The notes under the pieces: model-generated
Told to the model about the DNA's origin: nothing
Databases searched by the model: none
Seen by the model: the letters and a program-made list of their open reading frames with translations, nothing else
Part shown: positions 8,227-17,460 of the stretch, piece by piece
Layout: the number at the start of each line of letters is the position of its first letter
Numbering within the stretch: the first letter of the stretch is position 1
Assembly (NCBI GenBank): GCA_963803575.1
Contig: CAWDMW010000001.1
Coordinates: 248,001 to 312,000 of the forward strand
Origin: CAWDMW01 sp963803575
Lineage (GTDB): Bacteria > Pseudomonadota > Alphaproteobacteria > Rickettsiales > UBA998
DNA length: 64,000 nt
Direction: 5' to 3'
Position numbers and translations under genes: made by a program

Positions 8227-10151
8227 CCTCGTACATAGTTGCTGCCACGCTGTTTAGATTGAGAGCGCGGACGCTTTCGCACAACTGGTTTCTGTTTCTG
8301 TTCAACAACTTTAGCACTATTGACTGCTGCTTTAGTGCTTTCTTTAATCTTTTCCCGTTGTCTTTTGACTTTGTATAGAAAATTACTTCTTACTTTTTGC
8401 ATATCTGCTTTCAAAATCCAGAATGCGGCAAAATTATAGACCTTTATGTCTAATGCTTCGTTGCGTTTGGCCGAAGGTTTCCACCACTTGGTTACTGTTC
8501 GTCCCTTTTCATAGACGGTTTTTTTCTTTTCAGATGTCAGCTGAATAAAATATTCTTCGTCATAATGTACAGGATGGTGCATGTACCCTGGACCTGGTTG
8601 AGTTAGTCGCAGCTGTGAGTAGATAAGGTCTTTGGCGGTATCTGTACCAATATAGAATACACGCACACGGTAATCGTTATTTTTAGATACCTTGGCAAGT
8701 ATTGGTTGACCACGAACGTTATGACCACGAATTGCATAAAAGCGTTTCTTTTGAGCCGCTTTCTTTTTAACATATTTGTATACTGATTCTGTATGGTGGC
8801 CACCAGCGTCAACGCATACACAGCTGGCTTTCATCTCAACCCCTAGTGCATGGGTAAACTTTTGTTCTAAGATATAATCCAGCTCTTCCCATATCGCTGG
8901 AATACCGGGGTCACCCCATTTGACAATATAGTCGATTGACCATGTCTCACGATCCATCCCCCATCCTAAAAACTCAATCTCTAATCGATCATCCTGTACA
9001 TCAACCGCAGCAGTAATCACGAACACTCCTTCAGGTACTTTGTGATCGTAAACTTCCGTACGCTCTGCGACAGACTCAGGGGTGATACCTTCACCTGTTT
9101 TCTCTTCGTCCCATAATTCTGCCAATGACGTGTTGATAAAGGTTTTTAGTGTGTCAGGTAGCTTCTTCATTTCAAGAAAGTTTTCCACCATTTCAAACCA
9201 CGATACCCATGGTGAATACACCTCATGTATCCAGAATCCAGCTATGCCCTTAAACGGCTGTTGCGCCTCCCAGAACCCGTTTTGCAGCATCCATAGTTTA
9301 TGATGCTCTTCAATAACACAACCATTCTCGCTGCATATGTACTCCCAATCATACGCTGGAGCATCATCATAAGGCCGTTTTATTTGCCAGAAAGACAATG
9401 TTTGGTACTCGTTGCAGTGCGGGCAAGGTACCTTAAAGATACGCTGATCGCTGGCCTGATATGCTGCATCAATGCGTGAATCATCCTTGATTGTAGGGGT
9501 TGATACATAGAGTATCTTCTTATTCCAGAACGTTGTTGTACGCTTAATAGCCAGATTGGCAGGATCACCCTCTACACCCGCACTCTTATCAAAACGATCA
9601 ACTTCATCTAATAGCACCGTACGAATTGGTCTTGATGCAAGTGAAGCTGGAGAGTTAGCACCAGAAACTGTTAAGTGACCGCCAGTGAATTTCTTGTGCA
9701 ATATAGAATTCTCGCCGTCTCGTTTGTTCTCACTTACCTTATCAAATAGAGCGGGTGTATCGCGCACCATTGGTGCTAGGCGGTCTTTTGACCATGCCTT
9801 GGCCATATCGATGGTTGGTTGCACAACAAGTGTTGGTGCTGGATCCTTATCAATAATGTAGCCAAGAATATTGTTTAATATCTCCGTTTTCCCAACCTGC
9901 GAAGATGCTTTTACAACAATAGTATGGGTGCGTTTATCACTATACATATCCATGATTTCACGCTGAAAAGGAGCTTTATCTGTCGACCAGTCGCCAGGTT
10001 CTGCAGATGCCTCAGGTGATAGCCTACGTTCTGTGTCTGCCCATTGGCTAACTGTTAGCTTTGGCGGCGGTTTTAGCTTTGCTTGCGTTCCGTTTAATAA
10101 CTGGTTTAGTCGCTTTTCGCTTGGTATTTTCTCTATAATTTCCAGATTCAT
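8211..10151 (-). CDS. Terminase large subunit, GpA family
   Basis: A 646-residue packaging motor and nuclease. WADTERRLSPEASAEPGDWS opens the conserved domain; the ATPase motif KASSQVGKTE lies at about 81-90 and the Walker B segment RTVLLDEVDRF near 180. The nuclease domain includes AAVDVQDDRLEIEFLGWG and CVCVDAGGHHTESVYKYVKK, both standard in GpA proteins, with the RNEALDIKVYNFAAFWIL segment towards the end. A Lys/Arg-rich tail of 60 residues follows. GpA enzymes cut at cos sites, so the phage should package from cohesive ends. The start overlaps the small subunit by 104 bases. Confidence 0.95.
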   Translation of the reverse strand: MNLEIIEKIPSEKRLNQLLNGTQAKLKPPPKLTVSQWADTERRLSPEASAEPGDWSTDKAPFQREIMDMYSDKRTHTIVVKASSQVGKTEILNNILGYIIDKDPAPTLVVQPTIDMAKAWSKDRLAPMVRDTPALFDKVSENKRDGENSILHKKFTGGHLTVSGANSPASLASRPIRTVLLDEVDRFDKSAGVEGDPANLAIKRTTTFWNKKILYVSTPTIKDDSRIDAAYQASDQRIFKVPCPHCNEYQTLSFWQIKRPYDDAPAYDWEYICSENGCVIEEHHKLWMLQNGFWEAQQPFKGIAGFWIHEVYSPWVSWFEMVENFLEMKKLPDTLKTFINTSLAELWDEEKTGEGITPESVAERTEVYDHKVPEGVFVITAAVDVQDDRLEIEFLGWGMDRETWSIDYIVKWGDPGIPAIWEELDYILEQKFTHALGVEMKASCVCVDAGGHHTESVYKYVKKKAAQKKRFYAIRGHNVRGQPILAKVSKNNDYRVRVFYIGTDTAKDLIYSQLRLTQPGPGYMHHPVHYDEEYFIQLTSEKKKTVYEKGRTVTKWWKPSAKRNEALDIKVYNFAAFWILKADMQKVRSNFLYKVKRQREKIKESTKAAVNSAKVVEQKQKPVVRKRPRSQSKQRGSNYVRGWNKV

Positions 10152-10608
10152 GTGTGGCCAGTTCTGTTAGTGTGGACTCTATAAGAGATGTAACTACATC
10201 CTCTATTTCATGGCGGTCGCTTATGGTTGCTGTTTGTATTGCAATCTTGCTCGGTAAAGCCAGCACTCTGGCTCTCCAATTGCTTGCAGCCTTATCCCAT
10301 ACCTGCTGAACGTCATCACTTAATACGACATCGCCAAGCAGCTTTGCAACTTCCAGCTCTTTTTCCTCAGCGCGAGCAATTTCATAGCGTGCACGTGCTC
10401 TGGCGATATCTCCGTTTTCACCCCCACCGTGACGTAATGCATCCTGTAGGCTTTTAACGTACGCCGATACACAAGGTAATAATGGATATTTTCCAGCCTC
10501 CGACTTTGGTATGGTCTTTTCTTGAGCCAGTTGCTGCACTCTTCTTTGGGTAATCCCAAACAATTTTGCAAGATAGGCAGCGGGAACGTTGGTGTTAGTA
10601 ACTGCCAA
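10048..10608 (-). CDS. Terminase small subunit, Nu1-like
   Basis: A 186-residue protein with an N-terminal winged helix (VPAAYLAKLFGITQRRVQQL, AQEKTIPKSEAGKYPLLPCV) that would recognise the cos region, then a long helix (RARARYEIARAEEKELEVAK) typical of Nu1-type subunits and a C-terminal segment that would bind the large subunit. Its last 35 codons are read in another frame as the start of terL, a long overlap that suggests coupled translation. It overlaps the upstream methyltransferase by 14 bases. Confidence 0.88.
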   Translation of the reverse strand: MAVTNTNVPAAYLAKLFGITQRRVQQLAQEKTIPKSEAGKYPLLPCVSAYVKSLQDALRHGGGENGDIARARARYEIARAEEKELEVAKLLGDVVLSDDVQQVWDKAASNWRARVLALPSKIAIQTATISDRHEIEDVVTSLIESTLTELATHESGNYRENTKRKATKPVIKRNASKAKTAAKANS

Positions 10609-11935
10609 ACGCTGTTCCTGTTAAAGCGTGTGTAGCGGTACCACCTGTATAGTCTTGCCACCTTTTGACAATCACGTCTACAAAGCGCGGGTCGAGTTCA
10701 ATCAGTCGTGCATAACGTCCAGTATTTTCTGCAGCAATTAAAGTGGTTCCTGAACCTCCAAAGCAATCTAGCACGATGTCTTTACGCTTTGAGCTATTAC
10801 AGATAATACGCTCCACCAGAGAAACAGGCTTCATGGTAGGATGTAAAGGCGAATGTTGTGGTTTATCCTCACGAATAATAGTGCTCTCTATGGCCTCAAT
10901 AGATAGATTATCACCATGAATTAATATGTTTAAATCAGACCAATTCAATAACCAACTGCTGTTATCTAACTTGGCAACAGGTAATATATCGGTAGATTCT
11001 TCAATGGTAGTACGCTTGCGACCACCATACCATATATGGGATTTCCCAGGCTTCCATCCATACCATATTGGTTCATGTTTGCTATGATAGTCGCCGCGTC
11101 CAAGGACTAACTGGTTCTTCACCCATATAATACAGGATGATTGCTTAAACCCTGCCTCTCGTAAAGCACGATAGAAGTTTTCGGTTTCTTTTTCCGAGTA
11201 AGAAACGTATGTGCCGCCACCCTCCTTAAGATACTGAAACATGTATTTGGTAGCAGATGACAGCAAATGATAGAATGCATTGTCAGATAATGCATCGTTT
11301 TTAATGCTCCCTGCTTTACCTTCATAAGAAACATTGTAGGGGGGATCAGTGTAGATCATATCTGCCTTTGCAGCCCCGAGTAACGCTGTATAGCTACTAT
11401 TGTCAGTAGCATCCCCACATACTACTCTATGATCACCAAGCTGCCAGATATCCCCGTATTTCGTTGATGGATTATCTGGCTTGTCTGGTACGGCTTCTGT
11501 ATCGCCTACTTTGTTGCTGTCAAGTTCAGCAATATATGCATCAATCTCAGCACTATCGAAACCTGTCAACGTTAGATCAACGTCTGTATTTTCCAGCTCT
11601 GATAGCTCAAGTGCTAGTAGTTCTTCGTCCCAGAGCGACTCTTCATGGGTACGATTGTCAGCAATACGGTAGGCTTGTATTTGAGTAGGAGTTAAGTTTT
11701 CAGCGACATGCACTGGAACTGTATTTAGCCCCATCTGTTGCGCTGCCTGTAAACGAACATGCCCAACTACGATAACCATTTCTTTATCAACCACGATAGG
11801 CTGTCGAAAACCGTATTCCTTAATACTGGCCATAACCTTAGACACAGTCTGTGCATTTCTGCGTGGATTACGTGCGTAAGGAATAATGTTCGCTATAGGC
11901 ATTTCGGTTATACTTAGCTGCGAAGTATTGATCAT
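10595..11935 (-). CDS. ParB-like domain plus DNA adenine/N4-cytosine methyltransferase (beta class)
   Basis: A 446-residue protein. Residues about 12-95 are a ParB/Srx-type domain (NIIPYARNPRRNAQTVSKVM; FRQPIVVDKEMVIVVGHVRL; IADNR). The catalytic DPPY motif is at about 197-200 and the SAM-binding FGGSGTT motif follows at about 392, which is the beta-class order, as in CcrM. The combination is common in prophages as an orphan methylase that shields phage DNA from host restriction. No restriction enzyme gene is adjacent. It sits directly before terS and overlaps it, so it is part of the packaging operon. Confidence 0.9.
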   Translation of the reverse strand: MINTSQLSITEMPIANIIPYARNPRRNAQTVSKVMASIKEYGFRQPIVVDKEMVIVVGHVRLQAAQQMGLNTVPVHVAENLTPTQIQAYRIADNRTHEESLWDEELLALELSELENTDVDLTLTGFDSAEIDAYIAELDSNKVGDTEAVPDKPDNPSTKYGDIWQLGDHRVVCGDATDNSSYTALLGAAKADMIYTDPPYNVSYEGKAGSIKNDALSDNAFYHLLSSATKYMFQYLKEGGGTYVSYSEKETENFYRALREAGFKQSSCIIWVKNQLVLGRGDYHSKHEPIWYGWKPGKSHIWYGGRKRTTIEESTDILPVAKLDNSSWLLNWSDLNILIHGDNLSIEAIESTIIREDKPQHSPLHPTMKPVSLVERIICNSSKRKDIVLDCFGGSGTTLIAAENTGRYARLIELDPRFVDVIVKRWQDYTGGTATHALTGTAFGSY

Positions 11936-11979
11936 CGTACGAAACGAACCCCCCTATGAGATTTTCTAGCTAACAAAAT

Positions 11980-12001
11980 CCCGGGCTGCCGCGCTACCCG
12001 C
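11980..12001. other. GC-rich imperfect dyad, candidate cos cleavage site
   Basis: A GC-rich block (CCCGGGCTGCCGCGCTACCC at 11980-11999, then GC) stands in AT-rich sequence in the only gap of the packaging operon (11936-12032). The 19 bases 11982-12000 have partial rotational symmetry: CGGG at one end, CCCG at the other, with GC pairs around the centre. Lambda-type cosN sites are GC-rich, partly symmetric and lie upstream of terS, and this phage has a GpA/Nu1 terminase. The assignment is inference only. Confidence 0.3.
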
Positions 12002-12032
12002 AAATGATTGAGCTGGGAAGTACCTACGCCAC

Positions 12033-12236
12033 TCATGCGATACCTTTCTGGGTGGCAATCCAGTCGGTTAGCTCTAAGACTACTCTGCCCTTTGGCTTAT
12101 CTACTTCGCCGGTAATATCTATGACATGCGACATAGGAAACCACATGGTCTCCTGGCAATAATACCCCTGCTCCTCTGCTATCAGATAAGCAGAGTGGGT
12201 GGTATTAAGGAGATAACCTTCATACATGACACTCAT
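12033..12236 (-). CDS. Hypothetical 67-residue phage protein
   Basis: A small protein, MSVMYEGYLLNTTHSAYLIA onward, ending WIATQKGIA. It overlaps the end of the minor tail Z gene by 4 bases (ATGA), so it is probably translated with it. It is predicted beta-rich (KGRVVLELTDW) and has no membrane segment. I do not recognise the family. Tight coupling in a phage operon supports it as a real gene. Confidence 0.6.
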   Translation of the reverse strand: MSVMYEGYLLNTTHSAYLIAEEQGYYCQETMWFPMSHVIDITGEVDKPKGRVVLELTDWIATQKGIA

Positions 12237-12829
12237 AATATATCTAACACTCGTTGTTGGAATCGTACGTTACGCTTGCCCATGCGCTTCTTCTCATAGT
12301 ACTTAAGGTTATGCTCAAGGCGCACGCGAAAGCGCTCACGCCCGTGATATTCCATCTGATTGATGATATGTTTAGAAGCAAAGGTGCGCGGGATAGATCC
12401 TCCCCACAGCTGGCGGATAGGTAGACGCTTGCGGCCTTTACGTACAAACACACCTTCCACCTGATTTTTACCTGCGCGTACCTTAGCAATGAATGTATTG
12501 CGGTACAGCTTACGCTTACCCCATGCTGCTGCGCTGACACCTTGCTTCGTTTGACGCGGCTTGAAATGTGCCAGACGAAACCGGAAAGGATGTTCAGGGG
12601 AGATCACAGATACCAATTTGTTAGGGTATGCCTTTTTCATATAGATGCGTTTAGTGACGTGCTTTTGTGCTGTACCAATCTCCTTAGCAACCCCTTTAGC
12701 TGCACGGCTCTTGACTACGCGGCCAGTCTCATTCAGGGTTCGTACAGTGGCTTTAGATATTACCTGCTCATCAAAAATTGATAGCTCGCGTAGGAACTCA
12801 TCAACGTTATCTTCAACAGATATATCCAT
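12233..12829 (-). CDS. Minor tail protein Z (GPZ) family
   Basis: A 198-residue basic protein. The N-terminal helix FDEQVISKATVRTLNETGRV and the motif SRAAKGVAKEIGTAQKHVTK, then KVRAGKNQVEGVFVRKGRKR and LPIRQLWGGSIPRTF, are the pattern of prophage minor tail Z proteins (Minor_tail_Z). In lambda gpZ acts late at the head end of the tail. The gene lies next to the spike gene (start codon directly after the spike stop), well away from the other tail genes. A diverged relative is fused to a portal at 57.1-57.9 kb. Confidence 0.78.
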   Translation of the reverse strand: MDISVEDNVDEFLRELSIFDEQVISKATVRTLNETGRVVKSRAAKGVAKEIGTAQKHVTKRIYMKKAYPNKLVSVISPEHPFRFRLAHFKPRQTKQGVSAAAWGKRKLYRNTFIAKVRAGKNQVEGVFVRKGRKRLPIRQLWGGSIPRTFASKHIINQMEYHGRERFRVRLEHNLKYYEKKRMGKRNVRFQQRVLDIL

Positions 12830-15424
12830 TTAATCTACCACAATGGTAATGCCAAACCGAGAGGCCAAATAGTTCATTACTGCTTTTTTCTGATCGCCTT
12901 TGACTATTCCCTTGTAGATCATCAGCTGAGCCAGATCTACCTCAGCAAAGTTTGACTCACCAGCTTGTTGAACACTGGCACCTAGTGCTGCTGTTGTCAG
13001 AGACGTAGAGTTGGTACGGCTATATTGAGCAGATGCCGTGCTGTCCAGTACTCCATTAATTTCTACGTCCATGCGGTTCAAGCGGTCAGTAATACACACA
13101 ATAGTTGGTACGTTATCTAAAATGGCAATATCACCAATGGTCGCGTAATCGACCTCATTTGTATCTCCGCGCAGATAGATACGTGAACTATTCAGGTCAT
13201 TCACCGTGTTAATACCAAGTATTGTGAAATTGGGATTATTACTGGCCGTTGATCCTTCTGTTAGTATTTTGCTTTCGAATGGCTCCGATTGCACGCCACC
13301 ATTTAGTACATAGAAGATAGTTGTTTCATCTAGGCCATGGATGAATGAGGCTCGTGTCATTAGGTCATCCGCTCCATCAAAGCGAACCACATCATTATTA
13401 TTGATGCTATTTTCAACTCTGAGTGGCTGTTTAGAAGCTGTGCCTTGAGTGAAGTGGCGATTCAACCCTGATTTATCGCGTAGCTCAGATACATTTGATC
13501 CGTTGAGCGTAACGGTACCCGTATCATTGGGATCATACCAGCCTTGGCAATCACCGTAATATTTAGGTTCAAACGGATCGCCACCCACATTAAGAAAAGC
13601 ATTGCGTGTCACGCGCTGATTGCGCTTATCACGAGCGCGAATGGAAAAAGAATGGTTTGCGCCAGCTGAAAAAGTCTCACCTTCACGGACAATCATTTTA
13701 TTTCCATTCAGAAAAAACTTGTTATCGCTATCGTTAAGCAGAATATATTTAGAATCGTCGTCTAGGTCTGAATCCACCAGACCTAACTCAGCCACAGCAT
13801 CACCTCCAGATACAGAAGCAGGAAAAGCAGGGTTTGAGATAGTGATTTCAGTAGGCGCACGATTCTCACGCTGTAAATGATACACATCCTGAGCCATACG
13901 AGTCAGGCCAGTAGCACTATAATGCACCTGATCAGGCTGGCGGTCATACTCTATGAACTCTCCTGTACCATCAGTGGGAAGCAGATAAACACCGCTATTA
14001 GCATTCGCTACCAAGCGTTGCGCCTGCTTAACAGGCGTACCCAATTCCGTATCAAGGTTTTTGGACAGGCCACCAATAATAATCAGCGGATCAGAGTCAT
14101 ATAGCTCTGTCTTAAAACGCTCAACTAGTCGGTTCAGACGACGATGATACAATGGAGATTCGACAGCAGCTGAAGCATCGCTCTCTCCCTGCATCCAGAA
14201 TATACGTGGTCTGCCAAGGCGAATTCCACGATTGATTAAATCCTGATAACCTGGTGTATAGACAAATTCCTTGAACATGCGCCAGATACTAAATTCTCCA
14301 GCGGCTTCGACTTCCCAGTGTGCTTCAATAGCTGAACCGTTGATCGCAACCTTGAATATGAACAATGGAACATCAGGGTTATGGATTAGGTGCTGGCGGC
14401 CATATTCAAGCTCGATGCCATAATATTTCCCAGACCCAGTAGCGACACCATCGTCTACATCCCCAACAGTCATATGCGTGGTTCTGTTGCCATCATTATG
14501 ACCTATGCCCAATTTATACCACTGGCCGTTATCTACAAAAGATGCATCATTTGGTCGTGTACCTCCCGTACGCTCCATGTATTTGTAATAGATATTAAGG
14601 TTTTCGGGAATTGGGGCAAGCGCGGTGATGATATCCTCGCTAATTCTGTTAGTGGATTGAAATCCGTCGGCGTTAGACTGACCAAGCAGGAAAAACGATT
14701 CTGCGTCAGTGTACCATTTATCCTTCAGGTATGCCTCCACAGAAGCAATCTCCACATCACTAAGCACGCGCTCATAAAAAATAATCTCTGCAATAAACCC
14801 ATCAAAATGGCTTTCTTCATTACCCCCTTTTATGGCTCCAATTGATAATGTGTCACTGCTAATGGTTCCGTCCCGATTGTAATCTGAAGCAAAATGATCA
14901 TAGCCATTTGCATTTACGTCGTAATTTGTGAAAGTATCTCGGATAGTTAGGAAGGATGGGTGACCATCCATGACTGGTACGCTACCTTCAATGTTGAAGA
15001 ATACCGCGCCTGCATCATTACGGGTGAATAACCGAAAACCGCGACGATCTCCGTTGGTGCCAAAAGCATGAAATGGATTGCCTTGCGTAGTGCTTGCTTC
15101 ACCGAACAAACGTGATTCAGATGCTTGTTGTGAAGCTTTTATTACGAAGAAAGCCGTATGAGCGCCCATGTTGTAGATGAAGGGTGCGCGACTTAACAGA
15201 TCATTAGTTCCGTCAAACTTTATGGCAGGTTTAGTGTTGATAACATTTGCCACATATTGTGGCCGCTTCGTCGCATCAACCTGATTATCCGTATGGCGGG
15301 CGTTCGGGCTTTTATCCAGCCAGCGTAGCACGTTGCCAGATTTAGTAACAACACTGTCAGCATCGCTGGCATCCAGCCACCATGCAAGGCCAGATAATTC
15401 AGTAGGGGATTGTAGTTCAGCCAT
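12830..15424 (-). CDS. Large modular tail spike/fibre-like protein with SASA-type esterase domain flanked by LamG-like domains
   Basis: An 864-residue multidomain protein. Residues about 1-240 (LSGLAWWLDASDADSVVTKS; KPAIKFDGTNDLLSRA) are a concanavalin/LamG-like fold; about 243-515 are an SGNH/SASA carbohydrate esterase with FFLLGQSNADG (candidate nucleophile Ser250), FWMQGESDA and DQVHYSATGL (candidate Asp498, His501); about 520-620 resemble a cadherin-like repeat; about 625-864 repeat the LamG-like pattern (CQGWYDPNDTGTVTLNGSNV; VVRFDGADDLMTRASFIHGL). No signal peptide or membrane segment is seen. A role in removing acetyl groups from host surface sugar during adsorption is inferred. The gene lies between replication and packaging modules, not with the tail genes. 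Confidence 0.75.
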   Translation of the reverse strand: MAELQSPTELSGLAWWLDASDADSVVTKSGNVLRWLDKSPNARHTDNQVDATKRPQYVANVINTKPAIKFDGTNDLLSRAPFIYNMGAHTAFFVIKASQQASESRLFGEASTTQGNPFHAFGTNGDRRGFRLFTRNDAGAVFFNIEGSVPVMDGHPSFLTIRDTFTNYDVNANGYDHFASDYNRDGTISSDTLSIGAIKGGNEESHFDGFIAEIIFYERVLSDVEIASVEAYLKDKWYTDAESFFLLGQSNADGFQSTNRISEDIITALAPIPENLNIYYKYMERTGGTRPNDASFVDNGQWYKLGIGHNDGNRTTHMTVGDVDDGVATGSGKYYGIELEYGRQHLIHNPDVPLFIFKVAINGSAIEAHWEVEAAGEFSIWRMFKEFVYTPGYQDLINRGIRLGRPRIFWMQGESDASAAVESPLYHRRLNRLVERFKTELYDSDPLIIIGGLSKNLDTELGTPVKQAQRLVANANSGVYLLPTDGTGEFIEYDRQPDQVHYSATGLTRMAQDVYHLQRENRAPTEITISNPAFPASVSGGDAVAELGLVDSDLDDDSKYILLNDSDNKFFLNGNKMIVREGETFSAGANHSFSIRARDKRNQRVTRNAFLNVGGDPFEPKYYGDCQGWYDPNDTGTVTLNGSNVSELRDKSGLNRHFTQGTASKQPLRVENSINNNDVVRFDGADDLMTRASFIHGLDETTIFYVLNGGVQSEPFESKILTEGSTASNNPNFTILGINTVNDLNSSRIYLRGDTNEVDYATIGDIAILDNVPTIVCITDRLNRMDVEINGVLDSTASAQYSRTNSTSLTTAALGASVQQAGESNFAEVDLAQLMIYKGIVKGDQKKAVMNYLASRFGITIVVD

Positions 15425-15488
15425 CCATAACTCCGTCTAATGCGCTTAATATCCATTGACTTTATCACAAGCCACTTCCACTCACGTG

Positions 15489-16391
15489 TCAGTTTTTGCC
15501 GCGATAAGACCCCCATGAGAATTGTAAAACCATACCATCACCTTCGCTCATACGATCCATAATCCGCTCACCTGCATATTCCTGCATGGCTTTAGGGTTG
15601 AAATTGCTTAGCAAGATGGTGGGGCGCATGGATTCATAGCGTTTATTGATAATCTCAAACGTTACCAACTTCTCAGCATCGCTGCCAAACTGCATACCCA
15701 CCTCATCCAGTATCAGCAGGTCTGGATCGGTGAACAGATTAAGGGCTTGCGTTTCACTCATGACCGCATCACGTGACCATGTCTGCTTGACCTGACGTAT
15801 GGCGTCCATCACCTTCACAAACACCGCACTGCTGCCGTATTGGTGAATAACCTGATTCGCAATGCCGCACGCCAGATGGGTTTTACCCGTGCCGGTATTG
15901 CCACATAAAATCAGGGATGTTCCAGCTGACAAATGGCTGGGAAATTGGTTTGCATAGTCACGGCATACCGCATGAACCCGTCTGGATGCATCGCATTGGG
16001 GGCGGTAGGTATCCAGCGAATGACGTGCGAAGCGTTTGGGGATTCCTGAATTGCTAAGAGCCTTCTCGATACGAGCTGCGCGGCGGCGGTTGACACCCTC
16101 CTGCTGAAGTGCTTCCGAGCGTTCAAATTCACGCTGCTTGCGCTCTTCGGCGCATTTGGGACAACCAAGCGTAATCCATCTTTTATCATGGTAATATTTT
16201 TTGGTTTTCACCTTGCCATGCACAGGGCAATTCATCGTGAATACCTGAGGTTCAAGCTTTGCAAGGGGTTCAGCGAATAACCGTGAATCCCTCGCATCCT
16301 TCGTCCCAGTCCTGACTGGCGAATCCGGAATGTCTGGATCGGGTGGGAGCGGCACCAGCTGGTGGCTGTAGCTCGGAGGTTGTAGGTTCAT
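15489..16391 (-). CDS. DnaC-like helicase loader (AAA+ ATPase)
   Basis: About 300 residues. After a short Pro-rich N-terminus, a four-cysteine zinc motif lies around residues 52-85 (NCPVHGKVK ... LGCPKCAEER). The AAA+ core has Walker A SLILCGNTGTGKTHLACGIA, Walker B DPDLLILDEVGMQFGS and sensor-type ILLSNFNPKAMQEYAGERIM. Phage DnaC/IstB-like proteins of this type load the host DnaB helicase on the phage origin. I chose the ATG at 16391 because GGAAGGAAAC stands just before it; a longer frame begins at 16442. It overlaps the initiator gene by 122 bases. Confidence 0.85.
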   Translation of the reverse strand: MNLQPPSYSHQLVPLPPDPDIPDSPVRTGTKDARDSRLFAEPLAKLEPQVFTMNCPVHGKVKTKKYYHDKRWITLGCPKCAEERKQREFERSEALQQEGVNRRRAARIEKALSNSGIPKRFARHSLDTYRPQCDASRRVHAVCRDYANQFPSHLSAGTSLILCGNTGTGKTHLACGIANQVIHQYGSSAVFVKVMDAIRQVKQTWSRDAVMSETQALNLFTDPDLLILDEVGMQFGSDAEKLVTFEIINKRYESMRPTILLSNFNPKAMQEYAGERIMDRMSEGDGMVLQFSWGSYRGKN

Positions 16392-17148
16392 AGTTTCCTT
16401 CCTGAATTTTAAGCATGTTCGCAGGTTCCAGTATCCAGTCAATGCTGGCCTTCCACTGGCGTTTGTTCTGTCCGATCAGGTGTGGTGAGCCACGGATTTT
16501 GACGCAGTAATCCCGCCAACCAGATAATCCATCCAGCTCCTTCACCCTGAGAGGCAGTTTTTTGTCACGAGATTTGGTGGTTCCTTTTGCCTTTGGCAAA
16601 ACATCACCGCAAATTTCGTTGAACATGTCCATCGCCTGATGCACGAGATCTTCTGAACGTAGTGAAGAAGATATATTCCCTTCCATTCCATTCCCTTCCC
16701 TTCCTAAGTCGAACGTTCGACGACTCTTCGACGACTCTTCGACGACAGGTCGTGGAATGCTATCCGAATTTTCACAAGAATCGTAAGATTTCTGCGGTTT
16801 CTGCAGTTTCTGATTTGTTCCCTCTTCGGGTTTAGGGTGAACATGCCTAGGTTTGTCAATTTTTTGATGATGCCATCCGTTGACATGCCAATAAGATTTT
16901 TCGTTTACCTCGTAGACCGTTACCAGATCGTTCGACACCCATTCGTCGACGAGTAGTCGAATGTCCTCAGCCGTAATATCATCAGCAGGAAACACTTCTG
17001 CTTTAAGGCGTTTATAGCTAGCAGGATGATTGCCGCCATCATCGCAGAAATTCCACATACCGATGAATAGTAATCGTGAGTCACGACTTAACTCCATGAT
17101 CTGTTCAGATGTCCAGAATTCAGGTTTTACCGTTCTAATTCTTGCCAT
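16270..17148 (-). CDS. Phage replication initiator / replisome organiser (winged helix)
   Basis: A 292-residue protein with the very common phage start MARIRTVKPEFWTSEQIMEL, followed by RLLFIGMWNFCDDGGNHPAS and RLLVDEWVSNDLVTVYEVNE, a winged-helix domain of O-type initiators. The middle is low-complexity and polar (about 105-150). The C-terminal part, DMFNEICGDVLPKAKGTTKS and QWKASIDWILEPANMLKIQE, is the segment usual in proteins that recruit the DnaC-like loader. Position directly before the loader gene supports the role. The DNA between about 16690 and 16760 contains GAACGTTCGACGACTCTTCG-type repeats that might be an origin, as in lambda O, but this is weak. Confidence 0.82.
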   Translation of the reverse strand: MARIRTVKPEFWTSEQIMELSRDSRLLFIGMWNFCDDGGNHPASYKRLKAEVFPADDITAEDIRLLVDEWVSNDLVTVYEVNEKSYWHVNGWHHQKIDKPRHVHPKPEEGTNQKLQKPQKSYDSCENSDSIPRPVVEESSKSRRTFDLGREGNGMEGNISSSLRSEDLVHQAMDMFNEICGDVLPKAKGTTKSRDKKLPLRVKELDGLSGWRDYCVKIRGSPHLIGQNKRQWKASIDWILEPANMLKIQEGNYEPTTSELQPPAGAAPTRSRHSGFASQDWDEGCEGFTVIR

Positions 17149-17154
17149 AATCCG

Positions 17155-17460
17155 TTACCGTTTATGTAAGTATTTTCTGTGTTCACGAATGCTATTTAAC
17201 TCACGCTCAATGCGTTCATCTACCCAATAGTCATCCTGAAGCACAAAAAACTCTAAAATGGTATTGCTAATATCATCCCACTCGGAAAGTTGTACGCGCG
17301 CAATTCCCGCAAGCTTTTTAGGATCATTAGGAAGGGGCTTGCCGCGTTGCCAATAATTCATAATCAGCATTAAATAAGCCCCATGCTCCAAACCGGTTAG
17401 ATAAGCAGTATCTGCCAGATAATCGGAAATATACAACGGCATGTAAGGAGATGTAGTCAT
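17155..17460 (-). CDS. DUF1376 family phage protein
   Basis: A 101-residue protein, MTTSPYMPLYISDYLADTAY onward, with LTGLEHGAYLMLIMNYWQRG and PNDPKKLAGIARVQLSEWDD. This is the DUF1376 signature, a small winged-helix-like protein found beside phage replication genes. It often forms the N-terminal part of larger replication proteins; here it is a separate gene directly before the initiator, six bases apart. The start overlaps the J-domain gene's stop by one base. Confidence 0.85.
   Translation of the reverse strand: MTTSPYMPLYISDYLADTAYLTGLEHGAYLMLIMNYWQRGKPLPNDPKKLAGIARVQLSEWDDISNTILEFFVLQDDYWVDERIERELNSIREHRKYLHKR

Noticed and set aside
14390..14845. 151-codon plus-strand frame inside the spike gene
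   Set aside because: Antisense shadow of a well-supported multidomain protein.
16650..16770. Phage origin iterons inside the initiator gene
   Set aside because: Several TTCGACGA-like repeats are present but irregular in spacing; not enough to call an origin.
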